Assembly: GCF_030272615.1 (NCBI RefSeq)
Contig: NC_081414.1
Coordinates: forward strand, 335,217,427-335,281,426
Length of the DNA stretch: 64,000 bases
Direction of reading: 5' to 3'
Source: Cryptomeria japonica
Lineage: Eukaryota; Streptophyta; Pinopsida; Cupressales; Cupressaceae
Shown: positions 35,880 through 48,149 of the stretch, piece by piece
How the letters are laid out: the number at the start of each line of letters is the position of its first letter
How positions within the stretch are numbered: the stretch's first letter is position 1
Program-made: the position numbers and the translations under genes
Notes under the pieces: model-generated
The model's input: only the letters and a program-made list of their open reading frames with translations
Database searches by the model: none
What the model was told of the DNA's origin: nothing

Positions 35880-36750
35880 GGGATGCATTAGGCCCCATGC
35901 CTGTGGAACTTATGGACTGCCCTGCTTCAAGTCTTCAGACTCGATTGGGGATCAACACTACCAAAGGGGACATGAATAAAAATGATAGAAAGGAGAATCA
36001 CCTTACAAAGTATATTCCTTCTTTATCTAGTCATCTATTGGTCCTTCAACTTGTCCTTACGCTAATTTTTTTGAAGAAATGCATAATGGAAGTCCTCCTT
36101 CATAATCAAGAACATCCTATCAAGCTGGATATGATATGATTTCAAAACAAGGCTATAGAGGACAAGGACTTGAAAAACATGAACAAGGAATTAAGATTCC
36201 TGTAGACCCTCCCACACAATTTGCTAAAGAAGGCCTAGGATATCCCAATTCCCAAACATATATTGAGGGTGCTTGTAAGGTTTAAATGCCTAAGGAGTAT
36301 TTTGCAAGACAAAGAAATTATCACCCATCAAAATATGCTTCTACCGCAAGTAATCCTCCTCCTTTACCTATTCTTTTACCTCAAGAAAATAATCCCCCTC
36401 CTTCTTTATCGACGCTTTTTCCTCAAGAAAACAATCCCCCTCTTTCCAATAGCACTCCTTGTCCTAAATCTCGAAAGACAAGACCCAACAATATCGATAA
36501 TCCTAAAAAAATAGCTACAAAAATCTTTTGGAGATTGAAGTATGTTAGACATGTTGTATTTCCTTTCATTAAGTATAATAATAAGAACAAAGAAGGTGAA
36601 GAGTATTGTCTTTTTCATCGTTGTTATTCCTATTCTCTTGGAAATTGTAAAGCTTTTAAAGAATTTGTTCAAGACCACTATGATCGAGCTAGCATAGCTC
36701 TTACAATTGATCTTGCAATTTTTCTTAGTGAAGAGGTAGTAACTTAACAC
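35880..36750 (+). pseudogene. gag: Element D gag fragment
   Basis: Plus-strand frames with a proline-rich repeat (PILLPQENNPPPSLS and TLFPQENNPPLS, 36,370-36,450) are followed by a zinc-binding YCLFHRCYSYSLGNCKAFKE at about 36,604-36,665 and FVQDHYDRASI, the pattern at the end of Tat-group gag. Upstream sequence from about 36,080 (QGYRGQGLEKHEQ) is in the same style but broken. No protease or RT follows, so this is a remnant or a non-autonomous element. Confidence 0.6.
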
Positions 36751-37677
36751 TTCATTGACTTTGTAAAGTTTCTCCTTATCCTATGACATTAGTAGTTAAC
36801 TTCATTGGGTTTTTTTGTCATGAGTGGCGATGAATCTTCAATTCCAATCATACTTGGACAAAAACACAATTCTTCCTTGTACCCATTCTTGGGGGGCAAG
36901 GATAGTATATTTTCTCTCTCTCCTTTTCAAATATTTCCTCTTCTTTTGAGTTGTATTTTTCATAACTTGATGTCTTTTCCTGCATAGAATTGTTCTTTGT
37001 GTGAGTGCACATGTGTTCCATAGTTAGAACCTATTGTTTACTTGAAGTGGTGCATCTTTTGTGTATAATCTCTCTCTGGAAGGAGCGTAATCGTTCTCTT
37101 TGTCCGTTGAGGGGCATTGACTCTATCTCATATCTCTTATCCTTTCTAAGGATCCACTTTCCCTTGAAAGAGTGGTGTTTGCTTATGATACAGTGTTATT
37201 CCTTGTGTGAAGTTGTTTGTTTGCTCAAGGATTCTCTCTCATGCAAGAGGAGTGTATCCTGTAGTACAACCTCTTCTTCACTTAGTGATGTATGTATATT
37301 ATAAACAAATCCCTCACTTAGGGTCAAAAGTGTGTTATCCTTCATCAAGAATACCTTTATTTAGCAATAGGAGGAAGGCATTAATTCTTGTTCTCCTTCC
37401 TTTCTTTTGGTCAATGGTTTTATTTTTGTTCAAAATCTCCTATTGGAGGTAGGTGTATTTGAGCAAATGTCTCTTCCTCCTCCTCAAAAGGATCCCCTTT
37501 ACATTTGTTGCAAGATATCTCTTTTACAACTATCTTTTCCTAACTTATAAGAGTCTTGCCTGTTTAGCTTGGATTTATGTACATTGTTTCCTAAAGGATA
37601 TCTCCTTGATGTTGAAGGTGTGTATCCTTGTCTTTAAGCTTCCTTAAGACACCAACATACTTCTATGTTGACATCTT
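36751..37677 (+). other. Element D non-coding internal region
   Basis: Several overlapping plus-strand frames of 60-99 codons, rich in Leu, Phe, Ser and Cys, reflect T/C-rich sequence with repeated tctcttcctcct and ggatctcct pieces rather than protein. It lies between the gag fragment and a purine tract. Confidence 0.45.
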
Positions 37678-37702
37678 AAAGGTGGGGGGAGGGTTTGGGG
37701 GG
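37678..37702 (+). other. Polypurine tract of element D
   Basis: aaaggtggggggagggtttgggggg, a strong purine run of the kind found just before a 3' LTR. The following bases catacacg do not give a clean TG start. Confidence 0.6.
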
Positions 37703-38330
37703 CATACACGTTGTATGTACGAAACCATACCTAACTCTTAGACGAGATGCTTCATTCCCAAAACCAGATGCAGTTCCTTTTATATAACTTATAAGGGGTG
37801 TACATGCTCAAAACTAGACCTAACTCTTATACAAGATGTTCCCCAAACTAGGCATATTTGTTTTTCAATTGCAAGTCTGTTACAAGTTGTTGCATGCTCA
37901 AAACTAGGCGTAAGTCTTAGATGAGATGCTTAAGTCCTGAAACCAGACAACGACATATGCAGTAGGGTGAGTTGACTAACATAACATAACTTGATATAAC
38001 TTTTAGCTCTTCCTTTTTCAACTTCTTTAAGGTAGGTTGACTAACATAATACAACTTTATAGACTATTCAACCCTCCTTGTGCATCATTTTAATGAGTGG
38101 AACTAGCATAATACAACTTGCTGGATTATTTTGACTCTCCTTTTCTACACGAATAACATAGCATAACACAACTTGTTGTCTTGTGAGTATTCATGTTCCT
38201 GTGGATCGCATAGCATAACACAAATTACTAGCCTTTGGATTCCAGGATCTCTCTTACTTTTCTTCTTATGGATCACCTAGCATAACGTAACTTGCTAGCA
38301 TGTGGTGTCCATGTTCTCTCCTGTCTCCTC
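37703..38330 (+). repeat. Two sets of degenerate tandem repeats in element D
   Basis: Three copies of a ~55-90-bp unit with cataNcNaaactagNcctaactcttagacgagatgc lie at about 37,712, 37,808 and 37,895. Then about six copies of gcataacacaacttgctagc occur at ~50-65-bp spacing from 37,975 to 38,310. Confidence 0.65.
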
Positions 38331-38744
38331 CCCACAAGCTCATAACTTTTTTATTTTTTGGATCATGGTTCATCTCTTGATGCATGTTCCTGCTCTTTTC
38401 ATATGACCACTTTTGTTCATGTAATAGTATTCCAAGAATGAGATTAGTGGTTGAGATATTTTGACTATCAAAGTCTCTTCAAATAGTTGACATGACACTT
38501 TTTATTTATAGTACTAAAACCCTTGTGTTACATGTCTCTTGTCTTTGTTTTCCCTTTGTTTGGATTTTTTGTCTGTGTCCTATTTTGTGTATCCTTGCAT
38601 GTGATTGCATGAGTTAATATCCTAATATTGGGGGCTTGGTTCCTCAAAATTAGTAATGTCTTATCTCCTTATGATCTCACTCCTTTTTGCTCCTTTCTCA
38701 TCTGTCTACTTTTTGGTAAGTATTTACATAGGCTCATACTCCCG

Positions 38745-39350
38745 TTAAAGTGAGGGCTAAATATAGCGTCGCAAATTGTAACTAGTACAATTTACACCTC
38801 ATATTTGTCCTCCTACCTTAGCATGTCCTATCTCCATCCCCCCTAGGCTTGTTTTGGCCCCTTTTACACTGGATTTGATGTCACTTGTTTACATGGATAG
38901 GTAGACTCCATCCCATGGATTTTTCCCCTTATTTATTGGTTGCTTGTCCTATTTTTGGAGTACAAGGGAATTGTGGTGTCCTTGTCTAGACTAGGGCACC
39001 CTAGTCCCCCTTAATTAGGACCCATTTTAAATATGGGTTGACACTCCCCCTCCTTGATGGATTTTGGTCCCTGTGCCTCAATGTGACCATTGAAGGTCTG
39101 ATAATTAGTAAATATGGGTTGAAACTCCCCCTCCATTGCTTCATCCTAAATCATACTATTTACATCCAATTTCAATTAAAAGGGGATGGCAAACAAAACC
39201 AGTGTGTCTAATTAGAATTTTAACCCTTTTCCAAATTGAATTGTGGTTATATCCATTTGATTCACCACTCTTTCAATGTATTGGTTCCTCGGGTAATATT
39301 GTTGTTTTTATTATATTAATTGGTAAAACCCTAATTTTAAAACCAACGTG
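38745..39350 (+). repeat. LTR-like fragment
   Basis: cgtcgcaaattgtaactag followed by tttgtcctcctaccttagcatg resembles the beginning of the element E LTR read on minus (catcgtaaattgtatcc ... tttgtcctcaccttaacc). Two direct copies of atatgggttgaNactccccctcc are at 39,036 and 39,114. Boundaries are uncertain. Confidence 0.35.
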
Positions 39351-39579
39351 AATAATAGCACATGTAAGACATAACATTGATATGACATATAGAAGAATTG
39401 AGATACAAATAGAGGAACATCACAATAGATTTGACTTCATTATTACCTTGCACCATCAGAGTAACAAGGGTCATCCAAAGAGAACCTAATATAACATAAA
39501 GACATATCAAGCAACACATCACAGGGGAAACACATTACATACAAGCAAACATACATAAGAATCCATGTCACAGATGAAG

Positions 39580-40325
39580 CTAATCAAGTAAATAATTTGT
39601 ATCCCAATCTTGCTTAACATCATTTAAGGATGGTGGATAAGATGCAAGAGGAGCAAAAACAAGCACTGTAGATGGAGCTACTGCAAGTCCCAAACAATGA
39701 CCATGCTTTAATGATGTGTCACTTTGTTTGTCACTAGGAGCTAGGATTAATGCTTTTGAAAAGTGTGAAGATAGTTCATGATTAATCTCAACAAGATCAT
39801 ACATATCATTAGAATCGTTAGGATCAACATTGTTATTATGAAAAACATTATCATTGTCATCCATTTCATCATCTAAATTGATCATAATAGGATCTTTAGC
39901 ATGAAAATAAATTGAACCAACATTTTTCTTAAGCATTTTTAACTTTGTAATTTGAGTTGAATTTCCTCCCTAGGGTTAGGATAAGGTTGGACAAATGGGA
40001 CCAAGTAAACATTTGGTGTCTTCAGGGAGGAAAAGGTTTGGGAATCAAGTTCATGAGCCTTGGCACGATGTCTTTGTCGGTGTTCTCTCACATAATGATT
40101 ATTTTTAGTTTTACTCGATACTTGAAAGGGTTGAGGATTAATCAACATAAACTTCTTTTCTTCCCTTGTAGGGGGAGGAGCGAAAGACACTTCATTAAGT
40201 TCAGAGATACAAGATGCTGGGTGATTTTTTGTATAATATGTGGGAGGTGAGAACACAACATATGTAGGAGGAATATAAGGTGTACAAAGAAGACCAGGTC
40301 CAAGAGTAGGAGGAGGAATATTCAC
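39580..40325 (-). pseudogene. Element E region downstream of protease
   Basis: Two adjoining minus-strand frames (39,939-40,325 and 39,580-39,936). The first is Pro-rich then basic (REHRQRHRAKAHELD). The second is acidic (DLDDEMDDNDN-like, then NNNVDPNDSND). They continue past the protease of element E and may be a linker, as in element A. No domain is recognised and no RT follows. Confidence 0.4.
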
Positions 40326-40488
40326 AGTTGAAATGTCTCTAGGTTTACTTCAGACTGATATCATATCATTTTTTCATTTTTAATAAGATAGAAAAAGAAT
40401 ATCATTTCGAGGCTTTCAAGTTTCAGGTTGTTTAGGACAAAAGTAATCAAGGGTGAAATTTCCACGGTTTGTTGTGGGTTGGTATAGG

Positions 40489-41030
40489 CTATGACATTGT
40501 GATAATATGGACATTACAAGGGAACTTCAAACATTTGTAGATTGTAGAATGAATAAGTTTCATGGAAGAGAGCCAAGGATGTCCCAAGTTCACACAAAAT
40601 TGATTTGGTGTAGGAATAATAGCATTGGTAACATCTAAGCACTTAGTACCAACCTCAAAGGGAAGATTGATAGAACTAATAGTAGGATAAGAGAAACTAT
40701 CATACACCTTGATCATAACATCAGATTTATCATATGTAACTTGATGCAATTATTGAGTAAAAATATATTCTTCAGTTTTAACATTCACCATACATACTAG
40801 ATCAATGAGCACCCCTCATGAGAGTGTCTTTAATCTTAGTAGTAATGTATAATGGTCCATCAGGTGCAATGACAATCTCATTAGGATCAAAGGTGATGCA
40901 TAATTTTGGTTTGGGTTTAGGTTTATCAACGAGGTTCACAACATTATTAGACTCTACACCAAAGTCATAGGGAAATATTGCAAGTATCTTAGACTCAACA
41001 ATATTGGTAGAGTGAGAAGGCAAAGGATTG
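40489..41030 (-). pseudogene. Element E protease
   Basis: Minus-strand frames: a lead piece (40,802-41,023) with KPKPKLCITFDPNEIVIAPD and a C-terminal piece (40,489-40,749) with VMIKVYDSFSY, INLPFEVGTKCLDV, FCVNLGHPWLSSMKLI and YKCLKFPCN, matching the end of Tat-type proteases (LGxPWL then a KFP motif). The catalytic triad itself lies in the broken part between them (near 40,790; HVDLVCMVNVK) and its Asp is only loosely supported. Confidence 0.6.
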
Positions 41031-44000
41031 GTGAAGATTTGAAGGTGTTACATTTTTTTTCCCTTTATCATGCACACCATCTATAGATATTATATTATTT
41101 ACAATGAGGTTTTGAATCTTATACCTCATCTTATAACACTTCTTAGTATCATGAACTACTTGACGATGGTAAAAAGGCTTTGTGATCAATGGAAGGTGCT
41201 AGAGGCTTAGAGGTATCTATAGGTTTGACGGGAGGAAGTTGCAACACATTAGCATTAATAAATTGCAACATTATACTATGCAAAGACTCAAAAAGATGAG
41301 TTAATTACTTTCTAAAGTATTTGGATAAAGAGTCCACACCTGGTGTTGTGGCTACCAGTTGTGTGTTGATGTTGTTGGAAGATTTATCATGTCTTGATGA
41401 AACCTTTGTTGTGTTTGTTGAATTTTAAAAATGATTGTCATATCAACCAAAGCCATTGAAGGAGATGATTCAAATTGGCTTACTTGAAGTTGATATTTAT
41501 GAAGCACTGCACACAATTGTGTGAAAATAGGTAAATTCAAAAAATAGAAGCTTAGCTCTAATATCCTTTTGCAAATTAGTAATGAAAATTATTTGAACAC
41601 CATGATTAGGCACATGATAAGCAGTTTGTGAATGCAAATGCTTATATCTACCAATAAAAACAATCATTTTTTGTTTAACTCCTTGCTTATAATGAATCAA
41701 ATGAGTCAGAGTAATTTTAAGACCAATGTTATTTTTAAACTATTGAGTGAAAGCACTAGCCAATTGTTGAAAAGAAGTGATGAAATAAGGAGGCAAAGAA
41801 CAATATTGTAGACACATAAATATGTCCACTAATTAAATAGATATTTAATATTTATTTAATGCACTAATATTCCTCTATTAATTAAATTTAAATTTAATTA
41901 GTTCACCTTAGCCTATTCTACTATTCTAGTTAAATAAATTTCATCAACTTATTTAATTACTAACTATAGTCCAAGTTATTAAATAAATCTAATTTATTTT
42001 ATATTCCCCCCTTCCTCCTATTTAAATAAATTTAACATTTATTTAAAAATCATAAATCCCCAAATCAAATCCCCCTTTTAAATAAATCAATATTTATTTA
42101 AAAATGTCTCATACACTTACACTTTCTAGAAATTGCAAGTTGCATATTTAAATAGATTTTTATTTAAATAAATCCTATTTATCCACACCCACCTCTTTCT
42201 ATATTTGTCTAGACTCTTCTAATCCCCTTCTAGATTCTTCTAACACCTTCTAATTTAGCCTAATTCCTCTTCTAATCATCTGCACAATCATAATCCAAGA
42301 TTAACCCTCAACCCATCATCTCACCCATTTAAGACTCTTACAGAGTCATAAATGCTTCCCTTCTTCAACACTCCAAACCACATGGGTCTTGACCCTTTAG
42401 TCAAGGCTTAACCATGGGTAAAATTTGCACAAGAATTTACCCATTGGATAATTACCTTACCCTTGGATAATGGCTCTATCCAATAACCCAACCCACATGA
42501 GGTTACCCTCATGTCTTCTTAGAATTAAATGCTCTTTCCCTCTCCTCTCAAGTCATCTCATGCTGACACTTTTCATCATGGGATTGGGTTGAAAGCCATC
42601 ACATGGATCATGAATCATGCAATCGTGGCCCTCCACAAATCAGATCAATCTTGACCATTCAATCTTCTATTTTTCCTATAAATAGAACCCTTCTCCTCGA
42701 GCAAAGGAGGAAGCATTAAGAGCATTATTATTATAGTGGAACTTGCATAGATAACTTGAGCTTTCTCATAGCATCATTATTTGCATTTTCATATCATTTT
42801 TTTTTACCATTTTCAACCATCTCGAATCCCCATATGTCATCCATGGCTATTGCTAGAAGTCGAGAGCTTCATTTATTTGGAACTTGAAGAGGGGAGAAAC
42901 AAGGGAGAAGCATCACAAGGCATCATGGAGGCATCTTAGGAAGGCTCTTCACCTTTATTTCTTTGTTAAGCTTCTTTTATGTTTTTAAAATCTCCTTTGA
43001 TATGTTTTGAAATGGTTTTTAGTTCATTTGGTTATGGTTTTTGGTTGGAACTAGCATACTAATGTTGAACTTTGTTTGTGCCTTGTACCCATTTCTATCA
43101 GCATCAAATGCCATTGCAAAACTTTATCTCTAAAGGTTCGAGTAAATAATTTTACCATGAGTCTTTGACCACAAGAGAAATCACTACACAAGTGAGTCAA
43201 AGGATCACCTTTTCCTTTGTATAACTCTAATTGAAGGATTTCCACATTATTAGGAGCAACTGCACAAATAATCTAATTAGATAGTAGTCTTGCTACATCA
43301 TATGTGGTAGCATTGAATTTATATTGGGTTAAAGAAACCATTTGTTGTTGTAAGGGTGAAACAATTCGAGCTAGGTTATTGATAGTGGCTTCAATGGATG
43401 GTTTGGAATTGTACATATTGGATTGTGATGGAGGAGTAAGGAGGGGGAACATTATGATGTGTTGGTATAGGAGATGTTTGAGAAACAAATGGAAGACTCA
43501 TGGAAGGAAGTATTTAAGAATATTGATTACTAGGATTGGCCCCATGACTAATATGTATATGATTAACACTTTGAGTAGAGGTATTCATGATAGGAGATGT
43601 ACATGTAGGCACACTAGGCAAGGATGTAGGCATAGGAATGGAATGCTCAACTTGACTAGTGGGATGAGAAAATCTAAGAGCTTCAACACAACTTTTTATC
43701 GGAATAATATTGGTATCAATATGAGTAATGCTACGTGGCACTTTCACACCTATCTTATCACTATGAACCATTATTTTAAAGCCTTTAATCAGGGAGATTG
43801 ACACACTATTTGGGTGTTCTTGGCCCAACCATTGTTGAAGATTGTCCAACTCAATGTCAAGTTTCCCAAATTGAGCACTAGTAACCCTAGTTAGTGAGTC
43901 ATCATCCTCATCATGAGAAGTGTGAGGTGAATGGGGCTCCATAATATTAGGTATGTCACATGTTTGATTAGAGGAAGTACCAACACTCACATGGAATAGG

Positions 44001-44170
44001 TTAGTAAACTCAAGCTCCATATCCTTGTTATTTAAATTTCGGGAAGCCTTAAGTCTATAACTTATTCTCATTGAAATATTGAGTGAAGGACTAAGGGTAA
44101 AAAACATCATGCACAAAGAAGGAAATATCGAATGCAAAGTTTTAAAATCACAATATTTTTGGTAATGCAA
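40995..44170 (-). pseudogene. gag: Element E gag, split by a solo LTR
   Basis: From right to left: an N-terminal piece of 218 codons (43,514-44,170), rich in Ser, Pro, Thr and His; a piece with EATINNLARIVSPLQQQM (43,273-43,488); the core with KGKGDPLTHLCSDF and VKLFTRTFRDKVLQW (to 43,112); then, beyond the inserted LTR, YCSLPPYFITSFQQLASAF, KQGVKQKMIVFIGRYKHL and FITNLQKDIRAKL (41,497-41,806); and a zinc-binding-like FYHRQVVHDTKKCYKM (about 41,130-41,180). The core rejoins cleanly across the insertion. Many stops. Tat-group gag by these motifs. Confidence 0.72.
41807..43106 (+). mobile_element. Solo LTR inserted in element E gag
   Basis: 1300 bp starting TGTAGACACATAAATATGTCC and ending TATCAGCATCA, flanked by aatat (41,802-41,806) and aatgc (43,107-43,111), which fit one ancestral target with one change each. 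The gag reading frame resumes on either side. Its start matches the LTR starts of elements A and E. The AT-rich first 300 bp hold repeated atttaaataaa pieces. No internal region remains, as after LTR-LTR recombination. Confidence 0.72.
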
Positions 44171-44483
44171 CCTATATTTATGATTAAATAATATAATTTA
44201 TTTGGAAAATGTTTGATTAACCAATTATTTAAGCAATGTGAATTATGAGATTGAACACTAGTTGCTTCTAAATCTGAAGATAACATGCCATAACAATCAT
44301 ATTTGAGCACATAATTAAAAAATTATGCAACCCACAAGTCAATTTTAGGAGAATAAATTAGGGTTTTTGTGAATTGAACCTATAAATTTATGTGTATATA
44401 TGATATATCAGTCCAAATATGAGTGACTAAATGCATACAAATCAAATATGAGACTACAAATAAAAAATGTTGCAAATGTAAGA

Positions 44484-44498
44484 ATGTCAGGCTCACCA
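44484..44498 (-). other. Primer-binding site of element E
   Basis: Minus strand TGGTGAGCCTGACAT follows TTACA-TTT, three bases after the LTR end, the same spacing as in element A. tRNA not assigned. Confidence 0.5.
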
Positions 44499-44501
44499 AA
44501 A

Positions 44502-45795
44502 TGTAAGGTGGTGGAATTAGGGCTTCATCACTTGGATTGATAAGGCCACTAACATCACTTGGGACCAACCTTACATTAAGGAGGGAATTAAATTTGATTT
44601 ATCCAGTTCTAAAAGGACTAAATATATATATCAAATAAATCCTCCTTGTTTGATTTGAAATTAAATTTGAATCAGGGTTAAATTGCAACACTAGATCTAG
44701 GACAAACAATGAGAAATAGACATAAGATAATAGTAACAAATGTTCCTAATATCATGTAGAGTTGTAAACTTAGATTTGAGAATGAAAAATAGATTAGAAC
44801 ACTAACCAAAATTTCGAGGGGAATTGTTGAGACCAAGGGGGTAGACCATCTTGGTCCTCCAAATATCAGGGAAAAACAAACTTGATATTTTCCGGATTTA
44901 GATGACACACAAAATCCACTATCAAAAGATAATCATAAATTCCTAGGATTGAGGGGGGTCGACCGTCCTAGTCCTCTGCTTTTTATGCCTTCAAATGATG
45001 AGTTTGATTGTTGTTGTCTACTTTTCCGGATTCCTCACTCGTAACTCTTGAGACAATTCCCCACACATAGAATGATGGAAATAGGTTTGTTGATGGGGGA
45101 TTGCCTTAGGTCAAACCTCGGTTCATAAGTTAACCTTGAAATTGAAATGATAATTGAAATGGAAATGAAGTAGAATATGCTTTCCTTTTGATAAAAAGGT
45201 TGTATTCATTTGAAAATGCTTGAAATTGAACTTGATACCTTGATGAAGCTTACTTGAATTCTCACGCAAGGTTTTAGGATGTCAGGTAGAATCTCTTCAT
45301 ATAATGTTGATCATGGATGCTTGAACTTGAATTGACCTCTTCTTTATTGCTCGATGAATACTTGATTTTTCACTCACTTAGGCTTGAAATTTACTAGAGT
45401 GCAATTGAGATCTTGATAGAAGTTACAAAATGAAGGGGGTAGGCTTCCTTTTATACCTAACTTTGCATTAAGTGGTTGAATTATCAGAGCATGTCGACAT
45501 GAATCCCAATTTCTCACCCACATGAAGTGACCATTGTGAGGTCCTATTTTGGGTCCTATTTGGGAGGACTAGGCTATCCAAAGTTTCCTATTCATGTTAA
45601 TAAAGACTCAAAATTAGACATAGACTAGATAAGGAGATGAAAATGTAGATTTCAAGAGGGTGTGAGCAACATCAAATCAAGCATTGAGCACTAAAGGCCA
45701 AAATGCCAAGGTGAGGTTAAGGTGAGGACAAAATTATATAAGGATACAATTTACGATGGTACAGGTAGTAACATTGACCCATTCTTGTGTCTACA
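44502..45795 (-). repeat. Element E 5' LTR
   Basis: In element sense it starts TGTAGACACAAGAATGGGTC at 45,795 and ends CCACCACCTTACA at 44,502, 1294 bp. Both ends have TG..CA form and the inner end abuts a primer site. The partner LTR is not seen to the left of 39,580, so the element is truncated there. Confidence 0.65.
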
Positions 45796-45946
45796 CCCTT
45801 GTGAAGGGTAGGGCCACTTCTAGTAGGAAGGTGTACAAGAGACTGCTAGGTATGTGGTTGGAGGAAAAGCACTTGAGTGATGTTCTCCCTTCATAGATTC
45901 ACATTGAGACTTGCGATTTAGCTTTAACATCTAGTGTACAATAGAT

Positions 45947-45950
<4 letters not shown>

Positions 45951-46036
<86 letters not shown>
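45951..46036. repeat. CT microsatellite
   Basis: 86 bp of perfect alternating CT (43 units), between the element E LTR and the leader of element F. Confidence 0.98.
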
Positions 46037-46039
<3 letters not shown>

Positions 46040-46278
46040 CGTTGTGTTACTTTGTTACTTTAATGAATAGATAAAGATTCAAAAAGAGGCACATGAAAGT
46101 TACTTGATTAGCATTACATAGTATTTCCTGTAATTCTTGAATAATGAATTGTACATTTTTATGACTTAAAGAAAGTATTAAAATACAAAAAAATTCTCAA
46201 GAGTACTTAGTCAACATCTTTTCCTTTTGTTAAGTGAAATTTAGTTACTTTTCATGTTAAAGAGATGTGCATGTTACA
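46037..46278 (+). repeat. End of element F 5' LTR
   Basis: Sequence ending gcatgttaca directly before a primer site, the same arrangement as in element B. Its left edge cannot be placed and it does not clearly match 51,582 onward. Confidence 0.4.
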
Positions 46279-46280
46279 TA

Positions 46281-46293
46281 TGGTATCAAATCT
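46281..46293 (+). other. Primer-binding site of element F
   Basis: TGGTATCAAATCT, matching the initiator Met tRNA site of element B at its first eight bases, then decayed. Confidence 0.6.
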
Positions 46294-47220
46294 ATAGGGT
46301 TTAGTACTAAACCTAGGTGATCGCCACATGAAGCTATATAACCTTAATGTATCTAATGCAAGCAAGGTTCATGATTGGTGGACACGAGGTGGATCTGTCA
46401 GACACCCAGGAAGAAGTTTTGCGATGCCACAACCTAACCTCCACAAAAAAAACAAAAACCAAGTATGAATATTCAGAGTGTACACTATTGATAGACAATG
46501 GAAGCTAAGCCAATGTTGTAAAGAGACTCTAAAAGGAGAGGAAAAGTGGCCTAAGGAGAACAAAGAAACTCCACGTCCCTCATCATCCATAAATCTAAAT
46601 GCAACCCAAAGTGCAACTCGTGAAACCCCATCTAAGGGCAAGAATATAAATGAAGGAGAACCCATGTGTTCACCCTACTCTATGCTATATACTTATATCA
46701 TTAGACTTTGACATTTAGGAAGAGATCATAGAGACATCTTGCACCATCATGGATAAAAGTTCCTAAACTTGTGAACTTGAATATTGTACAAAAAGGAAAA
46801 GTACCTTGATATTGTAAATGTTGTACATATTTTGAAATGAATAAAAGAGAACCATTTTTGTTGTGTGCAAATATTTTTTGATGTTTCAATTTAAGAGTTG
46901 AAATGAGATGTTAGTCGTTCTTTAAATTATTAAACACCTATATGCAAATACAAGTACTATTGTAGATACATGGAACATCCTAGGGATAACTTTGGAGGGC
47001 TACGAGAGGGGTCTAATCCCTCTGAAACTCTAATGGCAAAACTATACCAATTATTGTCTAGTATGAATGACACCAAAACTAGACAGAAACCATGAACAAA
47101 AGGTTATAAACTAGAGTAGAACAGAGGGGGACGATTGGGAAACTCAAGATAGGGAAGCCTTTAATAGGCACGAGTAGAGTAATTAGAGTGAGCATAGAGT
47201 GGACCACTTTGAAGCCAAAA
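46294..47220 (+). other. Element F leader
   Basis: No supported ORF. I looked for the H3-like leader ORF of element B here and saw no counterpart. Confidence 0.5.
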
Positions 47221-48110
47221 CTCATGGTGAAATGAAAATTGGCTTTTGAACTCTCTGATGACATGAAAAAGGTTACATCCCCTAAGTTTGAGGGATTAGT
47301 ATCATGTGACATTGCTAAGGCTCGACTCACAAAAATGGAGAAATACTTCAAAATGAAACTACTTAAAAATAACCAACATGGTTTGGGGAGCTTTTCAATT
47401 GTTTGGGGAAGCCACAACCTGGTGGAAAAATAAGAAGGCTATATTTGGGCCTACAATCCACAAGTTTAACATGGGAAATTAGAAGTTATATTTAGGTAGA
47501 GGTGGTTGCCACAACTATTAGTTGATCTAAAGTTAATGGATTTCTAAAACTTGTGCCAAGGAGACTCCACTGTAAATAAATACTGGGAGAATTTACATGA
47601 TTCCTAAAGTATGTGTCACAATACCAAGCTAACAAAAAATTAGGATTATGAAGTTCATCATGGAATTAAACAACCAAATCGATGACATGATTGGTGTACT
47701 TGGACCAACAGCCATGGATGAGGTGTATAAGAAAACAATGAGGCAAAATAAAAGATTAAAGACATATGTTGCATATAGAGAGAAGAGCCAAAAAAAATAC
47801 AAGCGGTCCCAATCTTCTCAACCTTTCAAGAAGAAAGGCAACAAACTTGAGATAGGAAAAATAAATGAAAAAGGGTTTAAGGGAAGCATGCACGAGTCAA
47901 GGAGAGATAAGTTTTTTTTTAATGACTCTAGGAAGGATGGAGATGATTCTAACAGGGTTTTTGAGAGAAGGGGACCTCCAAGGGGATGCTTCACCTATGG
48001 AGGCAAAAACAATGCAAATTAGTAGCCAAACAAGAATCAAGGTGCATTACATTAGAGGAACCCCTTACTCACTTAAAAAGTAGCCTCCCGGTAGTGGATT
48101 CATGTAGCAT
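47221..48110 (+). pseudogene. gag: Element F gag
   Basis: Plus-strand gag of the same type as element B, strongly decayed. KVTSPKFEG and KARLTKMEKYFK (47,239-47,433), ETTWW-equivalent sequence in a shifted frame near 47,420, then a basic C-terminal part (47,648-48,022) with MDEVYKKTMRQNKRLK, a Lys-rich stretch and a ruined zinc knuckle (RGCFTYGGKNNAN), which has kept only the first Cys. Multiple stops and frameshifts. Confidence 0.72.
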
Positions 48111-48149
48111 TGGATAACAAGTAGGAAAAGTAGTAGATAACACCAACTG

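Noticed and set aside
36805-37647. Series of plus-strand frames up to 99 codons in element D
   Set aside because: T/C-rich repeated sequence, overlapping in different frames, Leu/Phe/Cys-rich without domains.
46478-46711. 77-codon frame in the leader of F as a counterpart of the H3-like ORF of B
   Set aside because: No H3-like start, no YTPLS repeats, and different composition.
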